NCBI RefSeq assembly: GCF_001299475.1
Contig: NZ_CYUJ01000003.1
Span: forward strand, 748,409 to 812,408
Length of the DNA stretch: 64,000 bases
Source: Neofamilia massiliensis
GTDB taxonomy: Bacteria > Bacillota > Clostridia > Tissierellales > Peptoniphilaceae
Direction of reading: 5' to 3'
Below, one piece after another: positions 28,734-37,782 of this stretch. Below the pieces are notes generated by a model. That model saw nothing but the letters and a program-made list of their open reading frames with translations, was not told where the DNA came from and ran no database searches. Numbering within the stretch: position 1 is the first letter of the stretch; each line of letters starts with the position of its first letter. The position numbers were made by a program, and so were the translations under genes.

Positions 28734-29818
28734 TTACTCACCTAAAATCTTATCTAGGCTTGCTGCCAACTCTACCTCAAAGTCATCTAATAAGTTATAA
28801 AGGGATATTTTTTCGTCGCCAATTTGGTCTAGGCGTCAATGTCTTCTACAGAAATGTACATGGTAAAAATTTCTGGGTCTGCAAATTTTTCTGCTTTTTT
28901 ATATTCTTCTGCTAGTTTCTTTATTGATTCTTTGCCATAACCAGTATTTGATTTTATAGGCTCTTCAAAGGCAGAAACTAAATTTACTGGCCTGTCTGTC
29001 CTTAGGGTCACTGCTAAAAACTGTGGTAGGGTTTGGTTGGCGAAAGTGTTTATCTTTCCTGTTGGCAGAGACTTGGCAAAGGCTTCTATAAATAATTTAC
29101 TGGCTGCTAGGGTGCTTTCCTTGTCAGCAAGTTGGTGAACTAGTTCATGAAGGGCAATATTTGCATACCTGTAAATTGTTGATGAATTAAATTCAACTGT
29201 CCCAAGCATACCTGCTCCTGCGTTGTCTTCTGGTGCAAGGTCATCTACTGCTGTGAAAAAGTCAAATTCATTTTCAATGGCATGGGTTGAAATAGCGTGG
29301 GCAACTTGGCAAGAAGCATCTTCGTTTAAAGATGGATCATCAGCTACCATTCGTCCAAATAAAGCAATATCTACAGCTGGATTATCTCTTAATATTTCCT
29401 TTAAAGCTTTTGGATCTTTGACTCCTTCAAGGGCAGCTTTTGCTAAATCTTCTGCTTGGTCATTACCTAGGAAGAAAAGAGCCTTGGCTCTCTTGTCCTT
29501 TGTTTTTATTCCAGCTAAGTTTATTATTTCATCTGCTAGGTCCATTGCCTGGTCCATGTTAAGACTTGGATCTTTTTCTAAAATTTTTTCTGCTAGATAT
29601 TTTACAATGTCTAAAGTTCTAACACCAACATTGGCTGCTTGGCTATTGCTATTAAAATATTCTCTAATTGCCCTTTTCCAAGATTGAGATGAAACTCTAG
29701 TTCTTGTAACTCCTCCGTATTGGGCAGTTTTTGGTGAGCCTGTGTCATCTCTATTGATGTTTGATGGTGGCAGGTTTTGGATGGCGTGAATGTCTAGGTA
29801 TAGTCTCTTATTTGTCAT
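28734..29818 (-). CDS. cas7e: Cas7e (Cse4/CasC) Cascade backbone subunit, C-terminus frameshifted
   Basis: The intact frame gives 329 residues and stops at TAG 28829-28831, from 29818. It starts RLYLDIHAIQNLPPSNINRDDTGSPKTAQYGGVTRTRVSSQSWKR, a textbook I-E Cas7. Beyond the stop, a second frame reads LDQIGDEKISLYNLLDDFEV and continues ELAASLDKILGE, ending at TAA 28734-28736, one base before the cas5e ATG. One missing base near 28832-28836 would join them into about 360 residues. Cas7 lines crRNA in six copies, so tail loss may or may not matter. It overlaps cse2 by 11 nt. Confidence 0.93.
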
Positions 29819-30398
29819 TGTCTTCTTCTCCTTTGTCTTTTCTATTTTCTCTATAATATTCTCTGGCCCATGATATAATTACATCATCTTTTTTTCCTCT
29901 TAAAATCCAATAAAGGTCCTTGGCTAAATTTCCGTAGTTTACCTTGCTTTGTGGGGACTTGGCCTTTAAGATTTTTACTAAATGTCTCAGGTGGCCAATA
30001 AATTCTTCATAGGTGCTGGCAGTTAGCATGGCATTAAATCTCCTATCTGCTCCTAAACTGCCGTCTCCTTGTCTAAGGTCCCTTAAAGAAGTTCCCATAT
30101 TAGAAAAACCTTCTTCTTTTCCTATGTTTACTGACTTCTCTTGGCCTTGTTGGTGGAGGGCAAAAAGCTGCAAGGCGGTAATTATCGCTCTTTCTTCATC
30201 ACTTAGATCCCTCTTTTTTGAAAGAAAGTCTTCTGGTAAACTTTCAAAAATTATTGGCCAAATTTCAGGACACTGGCTTAGGTTTTTTCCCATAGAATTT
30301 CTAAGGTTGGCCAAGTCTGCCCTTCCTTGGGGATTTCCTAAAAGAGCAATTCCTCTGTACAAAATTTTACTAGTTACTCCATAAATATCTTTTCCCAT
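29808..30398 (-). CDS. cse2: Cse2 (CasB, Cas11) Cascade small subunit
   Basis: 196 residues, helical. It starts KDIYGVTSKILYRGIALLGNPQGRADLANLRNSMGKNL and has the FALHQQGQ and RRFNAMLTASTYEEFIGHLRHLVKIL blocks common to Gram-positive Cse2. It stabilises the non-target DNA strand in Cascade as a dimer. Confidence 0.95.
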   Translation of the reverse strand: MGKDIYGVTSKILYRGIALLGNPQGRADLANLRNSMGKNLSQCPEIWPIIFESLPEDFLSKKRDLSDEERAIITALQLFALHQQGQEKSVNIGKEEGFSNMGTSLRDLRQGDGSLGADRRFNAMLTASTYEEFIGHLRHLVKILKAKSPQSKVNYGNLAKDLYWILRGKKDDVIISWAREYYRENRKDKGEEDNDK

Positions 30399-30406
30399 TT
30401 TTCCTC

Positions 30407-32089
30407 CTATCCTAATTGTCTTTTGATAAAATAGCTAAAGCTGTTATAAACTGTGGCAATGTTTACAACCTTATCTCCTTCTGTAATACCTGTGTAGTCT
30501 CTGCCAGTAGCTCCACGCATATGACTTTTGCCTTCTTCTATTACAAGGTCTTTTAGCGTATCCTTCCACTCTTTAAATTTTTCACTTTGGCTGTCACTTG
30601 CCCTTATACTTGCCAGCCAGTTTCTAAAAGGCTGGTCTATTTTAAAGTACAAGTCTTCAACACTTGAGTTTACAAAGTCTGTCCCTTGAATATTTCTTAT
30701 TTTTCTAATTGTGTTTACATATCTTCTATAGGTGGACTCTACTACTTCACTTGTTAGGTCAACAGCTTCGTTAATTCTTGCTATCCAACCTTCTTCTGCT
30801 AGGTCAGTTAAAACATAATTGGAAATAACTAACTTATCTAAAATTTCATCTGTAGGAACCCAAGAAGCAGCAGTACCATCATCTTTCATGCTTACCGCAT
30901 TTATAGAAAGTTTATGTTCTGGAAAGTCCATATTATCCTCTAAAAAATTATACCAATCAATAAAGCCTGGTTTAATTTTTTTCTCATCTTCACTTTCAAA
31001 GTTTAAGGTCATTAGACCAAAGGACCTCCACAAGGACTTACCTGCCTGGTGTTTACGAGGAAAATAATCTCCTTGGCCCTTTCTTTCTTCCTTATAAATC
31101 CACAAGGTCATTGGTTCCAAAAAATTATTTTTATGATTAACTTCTACCAGCTTCCCTGACCTAAGAGAGAAGGCATCTGTGTCTACATGGTTTGAATCTA
31201 TATATATACCTCTTGACCAGACAGTATACAGTCCTGCTATATTATCTTGCAAATTTCCACTCAAATTGTTTTCTATAATTTCTCTTGAACTTTGTTCCCA
31301 ACATGGTTTTTGGATATTTAATAATTCACTGCCCTCATAAATTAGACAGTAGTTTAGCATTAAAGTTTCAAAGAGATTATCTCCACCTAAGTAAAGACCT
31401 CCTAAATCATAGACCCACCCCTTAGAATCGTTCTTACTTCCTTTAAGGAATTTAACTTTTTCTCCAGTACCACTATAGGCCTGGTAGCTTAATAACCATC
31501 TGGCTATTTCTTGGTCTGATAGGATTTCCTTGTTATTGTTGGAACTATTTTTATAGGAAAATAAAACTTCCTTGTTGGCACTTTCGGATAATTTTCTATC
31601 AATATTCTTGCCCCATATTGTGCCTTTTATTGTTTTTAGGTCAATAACTTTTTCAATATCCTCCTTTCTGACTTGGAAAAACGGATAGTTTTCATCATAG
31701 AGATAAAACCTGTCCCTCCACTTTTCTAAGTACTTTCCAACAATTTCTGGGAAGCTCCCCCTTTCCCAAAGGTCTGCCCAAGTATCAACTAGGGCATCTT
31801 CATAGGTGTCTGCATCACTTTCGTCAACTTTTTCCAGCTGTCTAAAGTTTTCGTCTAAATAAATTCCCTCATAGACTTGGCCTTCAGAGTCAAATCTTGA
31901 AAAAACTGTGTGGACTACTGCTAGCAATAGTCTTAAAATTACAAAGTCTTGGGTCTTAGTATCTCCTGCTAGGTCCTTGTAGAGATGGGCTTTTTCAAAT
32001 AATTCTTTTAAGCCAACCTCTTCAGTCCTTCCCTTGTCATCAACAATCACCCCTATCCAAGGCTCGTCTAACAAATTAAATCTGCTCAA
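30407..32089 (-). CDS. cse1: Cse1 (CasA, Cas8e) Cascade large subunit
   Basis: 560 residues. The N-terminus RFNLLDEPWIGVI and the internal Trp-rich blocks (GWVYDLGGLYLGGDNLFETLMLNY; LMTLNFESEDEKK) identify Cse1, which recognises the PAM and recruits Cas3. Its start follows the cas3 stop closely, and cse2 follows 8 bp later. Confidence 0.96.
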   Translation of the reverse strand: MSRFNLLDEPWIGVIVDDKGRTEEVGLKELFEKAHLYKDLAGDTKTQDFVILRLLLAVVHTVFSRFDSEGQVYEGIYLDENFRQLEKVDESDADTYEDALVDTWADLWERGSFPEIVGKYLEKWRDRFYLYDENYPFFQVRKEDIEKVIDLKTIKGTIWGKNIDRKLSESANKEVLFSYKNSSNNNKEILSDQEIARWLLSYQAYSGTGEKVKFLKGSKNDSKGWVYDLGGLYLGGDNLFETLMLNYCLIYEGSELLNIQKPCWEQSSREIIENNLSGNLQDNIAGLYTVWSRGIYIDSNHVDTDAFSLRSGKLVEVNHKNNFLEPMTLWIYKEERKGQGDYFPRKHQAGKSLWRSFGLMTLNFESEDEKKIKPGFIDWYNFLEDNMDFPEHKLSINAVSMKDDGTAASWVPTDEILDKLVISNYVLTDLAEEGWIARINEAVDLTSEVVESTYRRYVNTIRKIRNIQGTDFVNSSVEDLYFKIDQPFRNWLASIRASDSQSEKFKEWKDTLKDLVIEEGKSHMRGATGRDYTGITEGDKVVNIATVYNSFSYFIKRQLG

Positions 32090-32093
32090 AGTA

Positions 32094-34880
32094 TCACTCC
32101 TTTCTTCTCACTCCAAATTCTCTGCTATACTCTAACTTTATCCCTTGAAGGCTACATTCGTTATTTTCATCAAAGATTAAGCCCAAAGATCCCTTTAGCC
32201 AAGATGATTCCTGCCAGTCACTTAGGTCTCTAATATTATTTTCTTCTAACTCCCTTATCAACTTGTCTATGCTTACATAAGTAAAGATAGATGGCAGTCT
32301 TAGGGTGTTTTTTGCCAGGTCCTTGGCTATTTCTGTCTTAAAAATTTCCTTAGAAATATCAACTTGGTCTTTAAAGGTCCCGTAGCCTGATCCGATTTTT
32401 TTAAGGGCTATTACTTCAACTGTATCTTTTATATCCCTAACCCTTGCTAGGCCTGCTTCTTCTCCTGTATCTAAAGGAGCCTTGGCCAACCAGCCTATTA
32501 GGTTATCTTTTTTACTTGTTGTCTTTTTTAAAACTGGATCGGAAATTTTAAAAGCTTTTGCCTTGGTCTCTTTTTTCTTTTTCTCACTAATATGAGATTT
32601 TTTAAAATCCAAATAGGTCTCAACTAGGTCTGCTCTTAAATCTATATCTGCATCCAAACTTCCATTTTCGTCAAAGTTATAAACTCTTCCAACTAAAATC
32701 GGAATTTCTCTTGGTAGCTGAATTTTTTCTTCTAAATAATATTGAGTCCTGGCTAGGAGATATGACCCATAAACAGCTGCTGAACCTGCTTCAAAGTCAA
32801 AGTCCTCACTTGTGTCAACCACATAAAACTTTGGCTTTTTAAAAAACTCTGGTCTATTTATTTGGTGCCTGTGAAGCCTACCCATTCTTTGGATAAGTAA
32901 GTCCATAGGAGCCAGCTGGCTAACCATTACATCAAAATCAATGTCCAGTGACTGTTCTATAACTTGGGTCCCAATAATTATTTTCTTCCTTGGCCTGTCA
33001 GCCTTTTTGCCAACTAAGTCTAAAAGATCTTTCTCCTTTTCTGCCCTATCTGTGGCAATAAAGTTTGAGTGTAGTAAAAACACTTGGTCTTCTCCATACT
33101 TTTCTTTAAAGTCCATGGCCAGGTTTTGGGCTTTTTTCACTGTGTTTACTATAATTCCAATATTGCCATCTTCTTTGTAAAGGTCGTCTATTAGGTTTTC
33201 AATTTGCCCCTGGTATTTTATTAAAGCTACTTCTTTACTCTCTTCTTCTTCAAAATCAGCAAAAGTTTTTATCTGACCACCGTCATTGTAGCTAATTAGT
33301 GGATAGGATGTAGTCGATAATTCTTTTGCTGCTTCCATCCTTTGGTCCTTATTTAAAATAACTCCTTTACCCTTTAAATAGGCCTTTATTAATTCAAGTC
33401 TTCTTTTAGGCGGAAGGGTTGCAGATAAAATAATTACAGGAACCTTTAAGGCTCCCAACCAAACTAGGGCCTCGTCTAGGTACTGGCTCATGTAGGCATC
33501 ATAGGCATGGACTTCGTCTATGACTACAACTTTCTTGCTAAATCCTAGGTGTCTTAGGGCCAGGTGTTTTTGTTTTAGGGCCATCATAAGTATTTGGTCT
33601 ACAGTTCCAACTACAAAGTCATCTAAGGCAGAAGTCTTTTTACCTGCAAACCATTCATTTACGATAACGTTGTCCTTGGTATCCTTATCGTCTTGGTTTA
33701 TATGGTTTGCTAGACTAGAGAAAACTTCGTTTAAAGCTGCCTTGCCATGGTTAAGCCTGATGCCAAACTTGTCTTCGTCATCATAGTAGCCCCATTCTTC
33801 CCTATAAAATTCTAGCATATTGCTTAGCCAGTCATTTATTCTAGGGAAAATTCCATTTGATGTAGCCTGGGTTGGCAGACCAAAATAAAGACCAGATGCT
33901 CCAAGCTTATATGCCAACTGCTCTGCCCCAATTAAGGCCGCTTCAGTTTTGCCCTTGCCCATAGCTGCTTCTACAATAAAAATTTGAGAATCGTCCTTGC
34001 TTTCAATTAGATCAAAAAATCCTTTTTGGAAATTATTAGGACTTGCAAAGCCAAATCTGGATTTATAGGCGAGCTCAGCTTGGCTCAAGTCTTCAGCTTC
34101 CCATCTGGCAGTTTTTTTCCATTTTTCAAAGGCCCTTTGATAACGAAGGTCTGAATTCTCTACAGCAAATTCTTCAAGGTCAATTAGAGGAAAATAATTT
34201 TCATTAGATGCTATCCAGTCTGCCATAATAATTAGGCCAGCTAAAATAACCTGGGCTGGCTGAGAAATATTTTCAAAGTCTTCAGGACCTGAAAAATTCC
34301 CCTGAGCCAAAGCCCAAGCTAATATTTGCTCCTGCTGGTCTGCCCATTTTTTACAAAGGTCTGTATCCTTAGGAAGGTCAGATTGGTAGTAGTTTTTCTT
34401 ATAGGATTTTTGATTTTTTACTTCTTTTATGTCGTCTACTGGTAGGCCGTGGTGGCTACCAACTATTGTGGAAATTTGGTCTGGAAACCCAGACTTGAAT
34501 AATATGTACTGACCAGCCAAGGCGTGTTTGGTTCTCTTGCCATCAGCTGTAAATAAAGATAGGTTTTCAAAGCCTGAACTTTCTAATCTAGAAATTAAAA
34601 ATTCATCAAGGTCTCCTCCTTGGTAGAAAAAACTTTTTGAGCATTGAAAAACTGGAGTTGCCTTGCCTAGGTCGTGAATGGCAGCTAAAAATAAGGCAAG
34701 GTCTCTGCCTCTAAATTTAGTCGCCTGATCAATTAAATCTCTCTGCCCTTGGCTAAGCCAATGGTCCCACAAAAGGCCTGCTATGTTTTTTGTATCTTCC
34801 AAATGCTGGTAAAGTGGCAACCAAGACCCTGTCACTTGGCCTTGCTTTTTCTTTGCCCAAAGAGCCTTATTTATTTCCAT
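32094..34880 (-). CDS. cas3: Cas3 HD-nuclease/helicase
   Basis: 928 residues. The N-terminal HD nuclease has H69-D70 in FLAAIHDLGKATPVFQ and a further His (KHALAGQ). The helicase has Walker A (AAMGKGKTEAAL), DEVH (VVIDEVHAYDAYM), SAT (ILSATLPP) and motif VI (QRMGRLHRH). It nicks and degrades target DNA once recruited by Cse1. It is the first gene of the eight-gene operon; GGAGG precedes the ATG and a promoter lies upstream. Confidence 0.97.
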   Translation of the reverse strand: MEINKALWAKKKQGQVTGSWLPLYQHLEDTKNIAGLLWDHWLSQGQRDLIDQATKFRGRDLALFLAAIHDLGKATPVFQCSKSFFYQGGDLDEFLISRLESSGFENLSLFTADGKRTKHALAGQYILFKSGFPDQISTIVGSHHGLPVDDIKEVKNQKSYKKNYYQSDLPKDTDLCKKWADQQEQILAWALAQGNFSGPEDFENISQPAQVILAGLIIMADWIASNENYFPLIDLEEFAVENSDLRYQRAFEKWKKTARWEAEDLSQAELAYKSRFGFASPNNFQKGFFDLIESKDDSQIFIVEAAMGKGKTEAALIGAEQLAYKLGASGLYFGLPTQATSNGIFPRINDWLSNMLEFYREEWGYYDDEDKFGIRLNHGKAALNEVFSSLANHINQDDKDTKDNVIVNEWFAGKKTSALDDFVVGTVDQILMMALKQKHLALRHLGFSKKVVVIDEVHAYDAYMSQYLDEALVWLGALKVPVIILSATLPPKRRLELIKAYLKGKGVILNKDQRMEAAKELSTTSYPLISYNDGGQIKTFADFEEEESKEVALIKYQGQIENLIDDLYKEDGNIGIIVNTVKKAQNLAMDFKEKYGEDQVFLLHSNFIATDRAEKEKDLLDLVGKKADRPRKKIIIGTQVIEQSLDIDFDVMVSQLAPMDLLIQRMGRLHRHQINRPEFFKKPKFYVVDTSEDFDFEAGSAAVYGSYLLARTQYYLEEKIQLPREIPILVGRVYNFDENGSLDADIDLRADLVETYLDFKKSHISEKKKKETKAKAFKISDPVLKKTTSKKDNLIGWLAKAPLDTGEEAGLARVRDIKDTVEVIALKKIGSGYGTFKDQVDISKEIFKTEIAKDLAKNTLRLPSIFTYVSIDKLIRELEENNIRDLSDWQESSWLKGSLGLIFDENNECSLQGIKLEYSREFGVRRKE

Positions 34881-34918
34881 ATCCTACCTCCATGCAGAAT
34901 GTTTGTTCGGTTAATATA

Positions 34919-34947
34919 AGTTTATATAAATTTTCATCTCTTGTCAA
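34919..34947 (-). promoter_or_regulatory. Promoter of the cas operon
   Basis: Read on the minus strand: TTGACA (34947-34942), 17 bp, TAAACT, with TATAAA also in reach at 15 bp. No other clear promoter is seen before the array, so array transcription may depend partly on it. Confidence 0.65.
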
Positions 34948-34959
34948 TAGGAAAACGCT

Positions 34960-35571
34960 TTAAATTTTCACCGATAAAAACTTACTTCCCTTTATATAAA
35001 ATCTATACAAATAATCCCTGGCTTCTTCTGCGTAGTCGATGCCGATTCGTTTGGATTTTTCGATTTCAAAATCTGAATAGTCGTCGTCTTCTAGGTAGAT
35101 TTTTTCGCCGAGGATGTCTATGCCGTTATGTGATCTATCTAGACCCAAGGCTTGGGCGAGTTTTCCTGGGCCGTTTGTTAGATTTTTCTTTTGATAGGAA
35201 CTTAGGTCCTTGTAAGTTTTGTCAAAGCGATTTTTAGCCATAAGGTCTAGGCCTTCTAGGGGTTCTCCTGCTCGAATTAAAACTGCTTGACCATCGTCTT
35301 GTCTTCCTGTTACTATGTTTAGCATATTATACATGCCATAGATTAAATAGACGTAAAGATGGCCTCCTTCTTTATACATAACTTCTGTTCTTGCAGTCCT
35401 TCTGCCGCCATAAGTGTGACAGGCCTTGTCTTCTTCTCCTGTGTAGGCTTCAACTTCAACTAATCGAACTTTCATCGCCCCCTCATCTGTTTCAACTATT
35501 AAATTTTTTCCCAGTAAGTCTTTAGCAACTTCTAGGGCATCTCTTTTAAAAAATTCTCTTTGTATTTTCAT
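34960..35571 (-). CDS. 3-methyladenine DNA glycosylase (AAG/MPG type)
   Basis: 203 residues. The family blocks RLVEVEAYTGEEDKACHTYGGRRTARTEVMY, GHLYVYLIYGMYNMLNIVTG and NGPGKLAQALG are complete, including the catalytic Glu in VEVEAY. It removes alkylated purines to start base-excision repair. It is monocistronic, next to the cas operon promoter; no clear Shine-Dalgarno is seen. Confidence 0.96.
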   Translation of the reverse strand: MKIQREFFKRDALEVAKDLLGKNLIVETDEGAMKVRLVEVEAYTGEEDKACHTYGGRRTARTEVMYKEGGHLYVYLIYGMYNMLNIVTGRQDDGQAVLIRAGEPLEGLDLMAKNRFDKTYKDLSSYQKKNLTNGPGKLAQALGLDRSHNGIDILGEKIYLEDDDYSDFEIEKSKRIGIDYAEEARDYLYRFYIKGSKFLSVKI

Positions 35572-35597
35572 AATTTAATTATAGCATAGGGCCTTTA

Positions 35598-35628
35598 AAA
35601 AAAGTCAATCTGTTAGAGACTGACTTTT
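35598..35628 (-). terminator. Terminator after the XRE gene
   Basis: AAAAGTCA / TGACTTTT stem with a T tract on the minus strand. Confidence 0.6.
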
Positions 35629-35637
35629 CTTATATTT

Positions 35638-36366
35638 CTATTCGTATTTTTTCCCGATTATATAGACTGGCACAAATAAAATTAATAACGGGACCAGCAT
35701 GCCAAGGGTTTTAATTGTCTGACTCTCAACATTTCTAAGAGCCAGCTCAATAAGGGGACTTATAAATATTAGACCTAAGGTCCAAATTCTAAGATAAGTT
35801 AAAACTGGCTTCCAATTTGAGTTGTTAAAGCTAAGGCCAGCTAGATTTATTCTAAAAAATCCATTGGACACAAAGGAGATTTTATTTTCATCGTAATAAG
35901 TTGGAAGTTTGTCACTTACAAAAAGCCAAGTCTGGCTGGCAAATATTACCCCTAAAATTATTGGTGTTAAAATCCTGCTTAGGTCTAAGTTCGCATATTT
36001 ATAGAGAATAAAATATTCTATACAGGCGATAAACATAGCTAGTGAAAATATTTTTATATTTCTCTTCTTTTTTCTCCTTTCCTCTTCTGGATTTGTGGCG
36101 GACATATCTACAACTTTTCTTATTAGATCTTCAACTTGTGAATCTGAATTTTCTTCTCCCTGCAAAAGGTCCTTGAGTTTGACTTCTAAAATATCGCTTA
36201 GGGGAATTAGTAGGGTGATGTCTGGATAAGACTGGCCTCTTTCCCACTTGCTAACTGCCTGAGGGGAAATAAATAACTTGTCTGCTAGGTCTTTTTGGGT
36301 AAGATTTTTTTCTTTTCTCTTTCTTGCAATAAAGTCTCCAAATTTTTCTCTGTCAATTGTATTCAT
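35638..36366 (-). CDS. XRE-family regulator with membrane domain
   Basis: 242 residues. The helix-turn-helix (FGDFIARKRKEKNLTQKDLADKLFISPQAVSKWERGQSYPDITL) covers about 8-60. After a charged linker, four or five hydrophobic segments span about 105-240. Such fused regulators often respond to envelope or nutrient signals, but the ligand is unknown here. It is divergent from the paralogous pair at 36572, whose expression it might control (inference). Confidence 0.85.
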   Translation of the reverse strand: MNTIDREKFGDFIARKRKEKNLTQKDLADKLFISPQAVSKWERGQSYPDITLLIPLSDILEVKLKDLLQGEENSDSQVEDLIRKVVDMSATNPEEERRKKKRNIKIFSLAMFIACIEYFILYKYANLDLSRILTPIILGVIFASQTWLFVSDKLPTYYDENKISFVSNGFFRINLAGLSFNNSNWKPVLTYLRIWTLGLIFISPLIELALRNVESQTIKTLGMLVPLLILFVPVYIIGKKYE

Positions 36367-36571
36367 AAGATACTCCTTCTTTTTTTATTTTACTATAAAT
36401 TTTTAAATCTTGCCTTGTTTATATTTCTAAGTTAAGATACTTGACGTTTTTTGTAAATAAACTCCTAGTTGAGTCTGGTTTTTTCAACTATTGTATGACT
36501 TTTTGTCTTAGAAAAAGATAATATTTCAATCTCTGGGTATAAGTATAGAAAGAACGAACTAGGTGATTGAG

Positions 36572-37000
36572 ATGAATGACGATAGAAATAAAAAAATTCA
36601 AGAGCTTTTACTTTTTTCTGACAGGACTTTAATTCATTTAAATTCTGCTTTAAAGGAAATTGATTCTGCTGGAAATTGGGGAGCCTTTAATACATTGACC
36701 AAGGGACTTTTAGAAAGTTTTTCAAAAAATGATTTTATAGATGATGTTTCTGACGAACTTCTTAGGGCCAAAAGAGAGTTTGAAGTTTTAAAAGGCCTAC
36801 TAGTTGACCTTGATAAGGACTTTGAACTAATTAATGTTTCTGAATTTTTAGCCTTTGCTGGTGAGTTTTTTGATGGCTTTGTCCCAAACTTTTCGCACGT
36901 CTCTGACCTAGTCCAAAGTGAGATCACAATAAGAAGGGCCATTAGCGAAATTGAAGCTATTAGACTGGCCTTTGCTAGTTATAATTATAGAAAGTTTTAG
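36572..37000 (+). CDS. Helical protein of unknown function, paralog 1
   Basis: 142 residues from ATG 36572 with AGGTG six bases before it; the frame opens earlier at a GTG that is part of that site. Predicted mostly alpha-helical with heptad-like segments (DDVSDELLRAKREFEVLKGLLVDLDKDFELI). A glycine/phenylalanine-rich middle (FLAFAGEFFDGF) aligns with the same region of the next gene. No known family; probably co-transcribed with it. Confidence 0.6.
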   Translation: MNDDRNKKIQELLLFSDRTLIHLNSALKEIDSAGNWGAFNTLTKGLLESFSKNDFIDDVSDELLRAKREFEVLKGLLVDLDKDFELINVSEFLAFAGEFFDGFVPNFSHVSDLVQSEITIRRAISEIEAIRLAFASYNYRKF

Positions 37001-37017
37001 TAAAGGAGCTTTATTAG

Positions 37018-37455
37018 ATGAATGATATTTATGTTAAGGAACTTAGAGAAGCTATTGTCGCTGTAGATGTAGTTTTGTCAAGGCTAGATAGGGCAAAAAA
37101 GTCCATTAACTCTGCCCAAGGCCTAGGAGTTTTAGACCTTCTTGGTGGAAAGAAGTTTATGACTTTCTTAAAGAGAAGACAAATTTCCAAGGCTGAAAAT
37201 GAAATTGCTAAGGCAAAAAAGGAAATAAAAAATCTCAACAAGGAACTGGCTGACTTAAATGAGTATGTGGATATTGATTTTAATATTGGCGCCTTGCTTG
37301 GATTTTTTGATTATTTCTTTGGCGGAGCCTTTGCAGATTGGATTGTCCTAGGAAAACTTGGAAAGGCCAAGAAAAACATTGACGATGCTAGAAGACAGCT
37401 TTTTGATATTAAAGTTAAGCTGGAAGATCTTTTAGCTAGGGAATATAGTCGTTAA
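37018..37455 (+). CDS. Helical protein of unknown function, paralog 2
   Basis: 145 residues, GGAG before the ATG, 17 bp after paralog 1. It shows the same plan: an N-terminal helix (VDVVLSRLDRAKKSINSA), a coiled-coil-like charged helix (QISKAENEIAKAKKEIKNLNKELADL), an aromatic/Gly segment (ALLGFFDYFFGGAFADW) and a final helix (AKKNIDDARRQL). Gene duplication is likely. Function unknown. Confidence 0.6.
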   Translation: MNDIYVKELREAIVAVDVVLSRLDRAKKSINSAQGLGVLDLLGGKKFMTFLKRRQISKAENEIAKAKKEIKNLNKELADLNEYVDIDFNIGALLGFFDYFFGGAFADWIVLGKLGKAKKNIDDARRQLFDIKVKLEDLLAREYSR

Positions 37456-37515
37456 TTTTTAAAATTTTGTGCTGGTAGATGCTATCAGCACTTTTTTATT
37501 GCAAGTTTTGATAAT

Positions 37516-37541
37516 GGGGACACAGCTAAAGCAATGTCCCC
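37516..37541. repeat. REP-like hairpin, short form
   Basis: GGGGACA-N12-TGTCCCC, a perfect 7-bp stem. Member of the family also at 44616, 44677 and 58000. Confidence 0.8.
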
Positions 37542-37563
37542 CTAAATCTTTCTTTGTTTCATC

Positions 37564-37590
37564 GGGGACAGGCCACAAGGGACAGTCCCC
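37564..37590 (-). repeat. REP-like hairpin, long form
   Basis: GGGGAC..GTCCCC ends with the inner sequence TGTCCCTTGTGGCCT on the minus strand. The same unit occurs on the plus strand at 44561 and 63365. Confidence 0.8.
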
Positions 37591-37613
37591 TAACTTTTGT
37601 ACTAGGGCTTCGG

Positions 37614-37707
37614 CAGTCAAATTCTAGCCAATCGTCCTTCCCTTTGGTCGGTCTCTTGGGAATTTTTTGCACGAGACCTGTAACCAAATCAAAGATTTGG
37701 ACTAGGG
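37614..37707 (-). repeat. Intergenic repeat, inverted relative to 44385-44480
   Basis: About 95 bp, similar over its whole length to the reverse complement of 44385-44480. It is flanked by two copies of ACTAGGGCTTCGG (37601-37613, 37701-37713). Together with the hairpins it fills the 37456-37782 gap, which holds no gene. Confidence 0.75.
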
Positions 37708-37782
37708 CTTCGGATGTACCCGAACTTGCTAAATAAAAAAGAAGAAGGTCTCTGCCTTCTCCTTTAGTATTTGATATTGAGT

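Noticed and set aside
28829-28850. Programmed -1 frameshift in cas7e
   Set aside because: No slippery heptamer or downstream structure is visible at the junction; a mutation or sequencing error is more likely.
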